Source: an uncultured Oscillospiraceae bacterium (GTDB lineage: Bacteria > Bacillota > Clostridia > Oscillospirales > Ruminococcaceae). From it: a DNA stretch of 33,492 nucleotides. This document shows, one piece after another, positions 28,019-33,492 of this stretch (its first letter is position 1; each line of letters begins with the position of its first letter). Where the stretch lies: NCBI GenBank assembly GCA_910587135.1, contig CAJULF010000027.1:1-33492 (forward strand), in the 5' to 3' direction. Made by a program: the position numbers and the translations under genes. The notes below the pieces were generated by a model. That model worked only from the letters and a program-made list of their open reading frames with translations, ran no database searches and had not been told where the DNA came from.

Positions 28019-29527
28019 ATGGATTTACGCCCCGATGAAATAACGGGTCTGATAAAGAGCCGAATAAAGAACTACAACGCGAAGATCCAGCTCGGAGATG
28101 TGGGCACGGTCGTTACCGTAGGCGACGGTATCGTGCGTATCCACGGTCTGGAAAAGTGCATGCTCAACGAGCTTCTCGAATTTGAGAACGGCGTTCGCTG
28201 CATGGCGCTCAACCTCGAGCAGGACTTTGTCGGCGCGGTTATGCTCGGCTCAGATGCGGGCATTAAAGAGGGCGACCCCGTAAAGCGCACGGGAAGCATC
28301 GTATCCGTGCCGGTAGGCGAGGAGCTTATCGGACGTGTTGTAAACTCCCTCGGGCAGCCGATCGATGGCAAGGGAGCGATACTCGCCAAGGAGACTCGTC
28401 CTATCGAGAAGATCGCCTCGGGTATCATCACCAGAGAGCCGGTAAACGTGCCCCTCCAGACGGGTATCAAGGCTATCGACTCCATGATACCGATAGGCAG
28501 AGGTCAGCGTGAGCTGATAATCGGCGACAGACAAACGGGCAAGACCGCTATCGCCATCGACACCATCATCAACCAGAACGGTAAGGACGTTATCTGTATC
28601 TATGTTGCGATAGGTCAGAAGAACTCCACTGTTGCCAACGTGGTTGACACTCTTACAAAAAACAACGCTATGGGTTATACCATAGTTGTATCCTCCACGG
28701 CTTCGGAGCTTGCTCCGCTTCAGTTTATCGCTCCCTATGCGGGCTGCGCAATGGGCGAGTACTTTATGGAGCACGGAAAGGACGTACTGATCGTATACGA
28801 CGATCTCTCAAAGCACGCGGTAGCTTACAGAGCGCTTTCGCTGCTGCTTAAAAGACCGCCGGGACGTGAGGCGTACCCGGGCGACGTATTCTATCTCCAC
28901 TCCAGACTGCTTGAGCGCGCAGCGCGTCTTAACAGTGAATACGGCGGCGGATCGCTTACGGCTCTGCCCATAATCGAAACACAGGCGGGTGACGTTTCCG
29001 CCTATATCCCGACAAACGTTATCTCCATCACCGACGGACAGATATTCCTCGAGAGTGAGCTGTTCAATTCGGGCGTTCGCCCCGCGGTAAACCCCGGTAT
29101 CTCGGTTTCCCGTGTCGGCGGTAACGCGCAGATAAAGGCGATGAAGAAGGTTTCGGGTACTCTTAAGCTGGACTACTCGCAGTACAGAGAGCTTCAGAGC
29201 TTCTCGCAGTTCGGTTCGGATCTGGATAAGGATACCAAGGACCGTCTGGCGAAGGGCGAGCGCATAGTTGAGGTGCTCAAGCAGGATCAGAACTCGCCGC
29301 TGGCGGTAGAGGAGCAGGTCGTTATAATCTACGCGGTTATCAACAACTACCTTGCGACAATTCCGATCGAGAAGATCAAGCCTTACCAGAAAGACCTGAT
29401 CGACCATATCAAGGGTACGAAGCCCGAGATACTCGAGAGCATAAGCAGGGATAAGGTAATGTCCCCCGAGATCGAGGAGGAGCTTAAGGGAGTTCTCACG
29501 AGCTTTGCCTCCACCTATGCGGGTTAA
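28019..29527 (+). CDS. atpA: ATP synthase F1 subunit alpha
   Basis: A 502-residue non-catalytic nucleotide-binding subunit. The P-loop GDRQTGKT is intact, as are the N-terminal beta-barrel (VGDGIVRIHGLEKC), the VNSLGQPIDGKG block and the arginine-finger region near GISVSRVGGNAQIKAMKKV. I start at ATG 28019, giving MDLRPDEITGLIK as in relatives, with AAAGGG 9 bases upstream; the ATG at 28010 is only 2 bases from that site. A 41-residue membrane-peptide gene follows 17 bases after the stop. Confidence 0.96.
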   Translation: MDLRPDEITGLIKSRIKNYNAKIQLGDVGTVVTVGDGIVRIHGLEKCMLNELLEFENGVRCMALNLEQDFVGAVMLGSDAGIKEGDPVKRTGSIVSVPVGEELIGRVVNSLGQPIDGKGAILAKETRPIEKIASGIITREPVNVPLQTGIKAIDSMIPIGRGQRELIIGDRQTGKTAIAIDTIINQNGKDVICIYVAIGQKNSTVANVVDTLTKNNAMGYTIVVSSTASELAPLQFIAPYAGCAMGEYFMEHGKDVLIVYDDLSKHAVAYRALSLLLKRPPGREAYPGDVFYLHSRLLERAARLNSEYGGGSLTALPIIETQAGDVSAYIPTNVISITDGQIFLESELFNSGVRPAVNPGISVSRVGGNAQIKAMKKVSGTLKLDYSQYRELQSFSQFGSDLDKDTKDRLAKGERIVEVLKQDQNSPLAVEEQVVIIYAVINNYLATIPIEKIKPYQKDLIDHIKGTKPEILESISRDKVMSPEIEEELKGVLTSFASTYAG

Positions 29528-29544
29528 GCCCCGAAAGGAGTATT

Positions 29545-29670
29545 ATGAAACAGGCATCTTTCGTACTGAGCATCATCGCTACCGTTATGGCTACCCTCGC
29601 GGTTGCCGCGGTTGCGTGGCTGTACATTGAAAAAAAAGTCAGATATATCACCACCAACGACAACGTTTAA
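29545..29670 (+). CDS. 41-residue single-pass membrane peptide within the atp operon
   Basis: A short gene between atpA and atpG with a clear AAGGAG ribosome site 5 bases before its ATG. The product starts MKQASFVLSIIATVM, has one membrane helix (about 6-28) ending AWLYIEKK, and a polar tail ending TTNDNV. Basic residues after the helix suggest the C-terminus faces the cytoplasm. I know no standard ATP synthase subunit of this kind at this place. Its position and ribosome site argue that it is translated; its role could be in assembly or regulation of the enzyme. Confidence 0.72.
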   Translation: MKQASFVLSIIATVMATLAVAAVAWLYIEKKVRYITTNDNV

Positions 29671-29719
29671 GGTGATGACTGTATAACTTCTTGGGGGTGA
29701 TATTATAGCATCGGGAAAT

Positions 29720-30556
29720 ATGAAGGATATCAAGCGCCGCATAAAGTCTGTCGGCTCGACAAGGCAGATAACAAAGGCGATGGAGCTGGTATCCTCCAGT
29801 AAGCTCCGTAAGGCTAAAATGCGCGCGGAGCAGGCGCGACCCTATTTTAACGAGCTTTACAAATCGCTGTGCGAGATAGCCTCCGCAAACACCGATCTCT
29901 CGACGGTATTTACCGTAAAGCGCGAGGTAAAGCACAGGCTGTTTATCGTCATCGCGGGCGACAGGGGGCTGGCGGGAGGCTATAACTCCAACATACTCAA
30001 GCTCGCGGCGTCGGCTCACGCAGGCGACGCGGAAAAGCCGAAGATAATCGCCATAGGCAAAAAGTCGATAGAGTACTTCGACAAGCGCGAATACGATATC
30101 GTGGCTTCCTATGCCAATATTGCGGAAAATATCAAGCCCAATCTGGCGCAGGATATCGCGGATATAGCTATCGAGATGTTCCGAAAGGGCGAGGTGGACG
30201 ACGTGCAGATATTCTACACGATGTTCGTTTCCCCTATTACGCAGGAGGCTCAGCAGATGGCTATTCTGCCTATGGAAACGGTCAAGCTGGAAAACTACGG
30301 CACAATGAACTACGACCCCTCTCCCGAGGCGGTGTTCAACCGTATTGTTCCGCGCTTTACCGCGAGCCTTATTCAGTGCGCCGTAGTCGAGGCATACGCC
30401 TCGGAGCAGGGTGCGCGCAGAACCGCTATGGAGAACGCTACCGACAACGCGGACGCGATGAACGAAAGTCTGTCGCTGCTGTACAACCGCGCTCGCCAGG
30501 CAAGCATCACCACGGAGCTGATAGACATTGTTTCGGGCGCAAGCGCTCAGGGATAA
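29720..30556 (+). CDS. atpG: ATP synthase F1 subunit gamma
   Basis: The central shaft subunit, 278 residues from this ATG. The N-terminal block MKDIKRRIKSVGSTRQITKAMELVSSSKLRKAK and the C-terminal block ATDNADAMNESLSLLYNRARQASITTELIDIVSGA are the two family signatures. FIVIAGDRGLAGGYN is the conserved middle. The start may be wrong: upstream and in frame the codons ATA-GCA-TCG-GGA-AAT would add A-S-G-N, the residues usual after the first Met in this family, and GGGGG stands 7 bases before the ATA (29705). An ATT lies at 29702. The ATG itself has only a weak GGGA 4 bases upstream. Confidence 0.93.
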   Translation: MKDIKRRIKSVGSTRQITKAMELVSSSKLRKAKMRAEQARPYFNELYKSLCEIASANTDLSTVFTVKREVKHRLFIVIAGDRGLAGGYNSNILKLAASAHAGDAEKPKIIAIGKKSIEYFDKREYDIVASYANIAENIKPNLAQDIADIAIEMFRKGEVDDVQIFYTMFVSPITQEAQQMAILPMETVKLENYGTMNYDPSPEAVFNRIVPRFTASLIQCAVVEAYASEQGARRTAMENATDNADAMNESLSLLYNRARQASITTELIDIVSGASAQG

Positions 30557-30611
30557 TTACGGAAAACTTTAAATTCTTTAGCAATTCCTATAAGAAAGGA
30601 AAAGTTAGAAT

Positions 30612-32006
30612 ATGACAAATCAGAACATAGGCACGATCGTCCAGATAATCGGCGCGGTGCTTGACATCAAGTTTACGCCCGAAAATCTGCCGAATCTGCT
30701 GAATGCTATCGAAATCGACAATAATGGCGCAAAGCTGGTTGTCGAGGTCGCACAGCATATCGGCGACGATACGGTTCGCTGTATCGCGATGGGCAGCACG
30801 GACGGTCTTGTCAGAGGTATGGACGCAGTTGATACGGGCGCGTCTATAAAGGTTCCTGTCGGAAAGGAAACTCTCGGAAGAATTTTCAATCTTCTCGGAG
30901 AGGCTGTTGACAACAAGCCGCAGCCCGAAACCGAAGAGAAGTGGGAAATTCACCGCACAGCTCCTAACTTTGAGGAGCAGGACGCATCCAACGAGGTTCT
31001 TGAGACGGGTATCAAGGTAGTCGATCTGATCGCGCCTTACCTTAAGGGCGGTAAGATAGGACTTTTCGGCGGCGCGGGCGTTGGTAAGACAGTACTTATT
31101 CAGGAGCTTATCAACAACGTTGCAAAGCAGCACGGCGGTATATCGGTATTTACCGGCGTCGGCGAGCGTACCCGTGAGGGTAACGACCTTTACAGAGAAA
31201 TGACGGAATCGGGAGTTATCAACAAGACGGCTCTCGTATACGGTCAGATGAACGAGCCGCCGGGAGCGAGAATGAGAGTCGCGCTGTCGGGTCTGACTAT
31301 GGCGGAGTACTTCCGTGACAAAGAGGGTCAGGACGTTCTTCTGTTCATAGACAACATATTCCGTTTCACGCAGGCAGGCTCGGAGGTTTCCGCGCTGCTG
31401 GGACGTATGCCCTCCGCCGTTGGTTACCAGCCCACGCTGGCGACCGAGATGGGCGCATTGCAGGAGAGAATCACCTCCACAAAGAAGGGCTCTATCACGT
31501 CGGTTCAGGCAGTCTACGTTCCTGCGGATGACCTTACCGACCCCGCTCCGGCTACTACATTCGCCCATCTGGATGCTACGACGGTTCTTTCGAGAAACAT
31601 CGCGTCAATGGGTATCTATCCCGCGGTTGACCCGCTGGAATCCACCTCGAGAATACTTACGCCCGAGATCGTCGGTCAGGAGCACTATCAGGTAGCCCGC
31701 GACGTTCAGTCGATACTCCAGCGCTACAACGAGCTGCAGGATATTATCGCTATTCTCGGTATGGACGAGTTGTCCGATGAGGATAAGCTGACGGTTTCCC
31801 GCGCGAGAAAGATTCAGCGTTTCCTGTCGCAGCCGTTCTCGGTTGCGGAGCAGTTCACCGGATTTGAGGGCAAGTACGTTCCTCTTAAGGAGACTATCCG
31901 TGGCTTTAAGGAAATCATCGAGGGCAAGCACGACGATCTGCCCGAGTCGGCGTTCCTGTTTGTGGGCAGCATAGACGAGGCTGTCGAGAAGGCTAAGAAG
32001 GGCTAA
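30612..32006 (+). CDS. atpD: ATP synthase F1 subunit beta
   Basis: The catalytic subunit, 464 residues. Visible are the P-loop GGAGVGKT, the catalytic Glu in GVGERTREGND, the Walker B strand LLFIDNIFRF, TQAGSEVSALLGRMPSAVGYQPTLATEMG, and the DELSD loop (written DELSDEDKL, the DELSEED equivalent). AAAGGA precedes the ATG by about 9 bases. It is the best conserved protein in the window and should place the organism by database comparison. Confidence 0.97.
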   Translation: MTNQNIGTIVQIIGAVLDIKFTPENLPNLLNAIEIDNNGAKLVVEVAQHIGDDTVRCIAMGSTDGLVRGMDAVDTGASIKVPVGKETLGRIFNLLGEAVDNKPQPETEEKWEIHRTAPNFEEQDASNEVLETGIKVVDLIAPYLKGGKIGLFGGAGVGKTVLIQELINNVAKQHGGISVFTGVGERTREGNDLYREMTESGVINKTALVYGQMNEPPGARMRVALSGLTMAEYFRDKEGQDVLLFIDNIFRFTQAGSEVSALLGRMPSAVGYQPTLATEMGALQERITSTKKGSITSVQAVYVPADDLTDPAPATTFAHLDATTVLSRNIASMGIYPAVDPLESTSRILTPEIVGQEHYQVARDVQSILQRYNELQDIIAILGMDELSDEDKLTVSRARKIQRFLSQPFSVAEQFTGFEGKYVPLKETIRGFKEIIEGKHDDLPESAFLFVGSIDEAVEKAKKG

Positions 32007-32019
32007 AGGAGGAATTGTT

Positions 32020-32424
32020 ATGACTCCGTTTAAGCTGCAGATAATCACGCCCGAAAAGACGTTTTTTGATGGCGAGACCGAGCAGATAGTTGTCCGCACC
32101 ACCGTCGGGGACGTCGGAATTCTTAACGGGCACGAGCCTTACTGTGCGGCGCTCGGAATAGGTCAGATGCGCGTTATGATGGGCGGAGAGTTCCGCCACG
32201 CGGCGACCTCGGGCGGAATTATAAAGGTGTCGCACGAGAAAACGATTATTCTGGTGCAGACCTGCGAGTGGTCCGACGAGATAGATATTACCCGCGCCAA
32301 TGCCGCCAAGGAAGCTGCCGAGGGCAGGATCAAGGCGGCGCAGAGCGACAACGAACTGCGCCTTGCCGAGGCAAAGCTGAAGCGCGCGCTAAATCGTATC
32401 GATACCGCGGGCTTCGGGAAATAA
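32020..32424 (+). CDS. atpC: ATP synthase F1 subunit epsilon
   Basis: A 134-residue subunit at the foot of the shaft. The N-terminal beta sandwich (LQIITPEKTFFDGETEQIVVRTTVGDVGILNGHEPYCAALGIG) and the C-terminal helical hairpin (ANAAKEAAEGRIKAA... LRLAEAKLKRALNRI) are complete, so the inhibitory C-terminal domain is present. AAAGGAGG lies about 8 bases before the ATG. It is the last gene of the operon and is followed by a strong terminator. Confidence 0.94.
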   Translation: MTPFKLQIITPEKTFFDGETEQIVVRTTVGDVGILNGHEPYCAALGIGQMRVMMGGEFRHAATSGGIIKVSHEKTIILVQTCEWSDEIDITRANAAKEAAEGRIKAAQSDNELRLAEAKLKRALNRIDTAGFGK

Positions 32425-32441
32425 AGCAATTAAATATGAAT

Positions 32442-32461
32442 CCCCGCCGATTTCGGCGGGG
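32442..32461 (+). terminator. Intrinsic terminator of the atp operon
   Basis: An 8-bp all-GC stem CCCCGCCG/CGGCGGGG with an ATTT loop, followed by AATTTTTTAATT. It lies 18 bases after the atpC stop. Confidence 0.93.
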
Positions 32462-32516
32462 AATTTTTTAATTGACAGTTGATAATTATATATAAGATCA
32501 GCCCCTTTATTGGGGG

Positions 32517-32852
32517 CTATTCCAGTTTTTGTGTGAGTATCCAATCCATAAGGCTTAGAGCAAGCCTTGCCTGTCTAGATGACATCTTTTTCACGCGGTT
32601 GGTGATGGAGCGGATATAGTCGTTCTCCTCGTCCGCGACCGCGCCCAGCAGGAGAGCGTCGGGGGTGGTGTCGAGGGCGGAGCATATTTTCATCAGCACA
32701 TCAATACTTATGACAGTTGTCGCGCGCTCTACATTTGACAGGTAATTGTTGCAAAGCCCCGCCATTTCGTTTACCTGCCATTGCTTTAAGCCAAGTTCAC
32801 GGCGGCGAGCCGCAATTCGTTTTCCCACTTCTTTATAGTCCACATAGTGCAA
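32517..32852 (-). CDS. XRE-family HTH regulator
   Basis: A 111-residue protein with an N-terminal Cro/C1-type helix-turn-helix (about 8-65: VGKRIAARRRELGLKQWQVNEMAGLCNNYLSNVERATTVISIDVLMKICSALDTTPDALLLG) and a helical C-terminal tail. It is probably a small DNA-binding regulator of its own region. I prefer a TTG start at 32852, 8 bases after AAGGGG; a GTG at 32861 overlaps that ribosome site. It is divergent from the AT-rich gene on its right, whose promoter it may control. The tail SRQARLALSLMDWILTQ may dimerise the protein. Confidence 0.87.
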   Translation of the reverse strand: MHYVDYKEVGKRIAARRRELGLKQWQVNEMAGLCNNYLSNVERATTVISIDVLMKICSALDTTPDALLLGAVADEENDYIRSITNRVKKMSSRQARLALSLMDWILTQKLE

Positions 32853-32925
32853 AATAATCACCCCTTAGTCTTATTTTACACTAATAGTATATGATTAAAA
32901 AATAGACTATATAGTTAAAAATCAC

Positions 32926-32954
32926 TTGACAATTAAATTTTTTTGTGATATAAT
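32926..32954 (+). promoter_or_regulatory. Consensus promoter of the right-end gene
   Basis: TTGACA (32926-32931), a 17-base spacer and TATAAT (32949-32954), both perfect. It sits between the divergent XRE gene and the truncated right-end gene, so the XRE protein is a natural candidate regulator. Confidence 0.85.
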
Positions 32955-32988
32955 ATATGGTATAAAACAAAAGGATGGAAATAAGAAC

Positions 32989-33492
32989 ATGTCCTTAACA
33001 TATAAACAATTGAAATGCATTCACGAAATGTTTGATGAAGAATTTAAAAGAACAAAATCTGACCTCACAATAACATTTGATCCAATAATCCCTTATAAAT
33101 CTAATTGCGGTAAGATAATTAACTTAAACTATTCAGGAACAAGAGCACAATTTGTTCAAGATATAAAAGATAGTGCTTTTCCATGTGTTGAAGCATGCAT
33201 TTGGGTAGATATAAATGATGGGTCACGCAAAGTAAGACTTAGAGTGCCAAGAGATTGGTATATATGTTACAGAATGGGTAAAGATCCTTATAAGATTTCA
33301 ACTTCAACTAGTGTTATTACAAATCCAAGGCACTTTGTTGCAATTATAGTAGGATTGATATTGGTTGCATTACTAATTGGAATAATTGGAAGAATTGCAA
33401 GTGTTAGTAGTGCAGGTACATCAACTACCTTGACTTGTTGTTGTCTGACACGCAAAACGCGAAAATTTGACACTCAAAACACAAAAAACAAG
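32989..33492 (+). CDS. Uncharacterised AT-rich gene, cut by the window end
   Basis: An open frame of 168 codons from ATG 32989 to the last base, with no stop. AAAGGATGG lies about 11 bases upstream, behind a perfect promoter. The product starts MSLTYKQLKCIHEMFDEEFK. It has a beta-rich middle (ACIWVDINDGSRKVRLRVPRDWYICYRMG), a membrane helix (HFVAIIVGLILVALLIGIIG, about 118-137), then a Ser/Thr and Cys-rich stretch. The base and codon use is far more AT-rich than in the atp genes, suggesting recent acquisition. The final codons (from about residue 143) may run past the true end if the frame shifts near the edge. I do not recognise the family. Confidence 0.65.
   Translation, partial: MSLTYKQLKCIHEMFDEEFKRTKSDLTITFDPIIPYKSNCGKIINLNYSGTRAQFVQDIKDSAFPCVEACIWVDINDGSRKVRLRVPRDWYICYRMGKDPYKISTSTSVITNPRHFVAIIVGLILVALLIGIIGRIASVSSAGTSTTLTCCCLTRKTRKFDTQNTKNK

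Noticed and set aside
1..33492. CRISPR array
   Set aside because: No regularly spaced identical repeats of 25-40 bases with unique spacers are visible. The repeats found are palindromic and irregularly placed.

Overview
The window looks like the chromosome of an anaerobic gut-type Clostridium relative, probably Oscillospiraceae/Ruminococcaceae. The grounds are strong AGGAGG-type ribosome sites, sigma-A promoters with 17-base spacers, a Clostridia-style atp operon with a sodium-type rotor subunit, and the mix of protein families. No 16S rRNA or other marker is present to fix the species.

Region 1 (1-4777, + strand) is an RNA-repair locus: an RtcB RNA ligase (517-1749) and a Ro60-like DUF2828/TROVE-vWA protein (3013-4494). 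Between them lie 1.26 kb without a credible protein gene. That gap holds a series of candidate structured RNAs, three with clear tRNA T-arms. The best one (2391-2492) is a circularly permuted tRNA mimic: T-arm, closed acceptor-like hairpin, U8/A9, D-arm, all held by a bulged outer helix. This is the layout of bacterial Y RNAs of the YrlA type, the RNA partners of Ro60 proteins. Two 164-bp MITE-like palindromic elements are interleaved with the RNAs. This is the most interesting locus in the window.

Region 2 (4778-10981, - strand) is one operon-like run behind a good promoter: acyltransferase, ACP, a 744-residue fused KS-CLF (two ketosynthase domains, the second catalytically dead), an unknown protein, ketoreductase, dehydratase, an unknown protein and a flavodoxin-type oxidoreductase. 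There is no enoyl reductase, so the set resembles a highly reducing type II PKS / polyene-type lipid pathway more than housekeeping fatty acid synthesis.

Region 3 (11105-20169) looks like an undescribed peptide-modification and export system in two divergent halves. On the - strand, behind a consensus promoter, are a secreted Big_2 Ig-like protein, a 53-residue peptide with a YxxP leader motif, a 51-residue Ser-rich lipoprotein and an HPr-kinase-like kinase. On the + strand are a PqqD-like RRE protein, an S24/S26 Ser-His peptidase, an ABC exporter, a nucleotidyltransferase (NTP_transf_5 type) and a GT4 glycosyltransferase. A RelE/ParE-type toxin-antitoxin pair sits between the halves and shares a divergent promoter region with the + strand operon.

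Region 4 (20392-25198) holds a cyclophilin, an unknown protein, a degraded stretch, and an envelope group (NodB deacetylase, bactofilin with a Gln-rich arm, a membrane-anchored unknown). It leads into the atp operon.

Region 5 (24896-32461) is the F-type ATP synthase operon, atpZ-like/I-B-E-F-H-A-x-G-D-C. Its features are a two-carboxylate sodium-type c subunit, three hairpins before atpE, a 41-residue membrane peptide (x) between atpA and atpG, and a possible non-AUG start of atpG. A strong terminator closes it. An XRE regulator (- strand) and an AT-rich gene cut by the window edge end the sequence.
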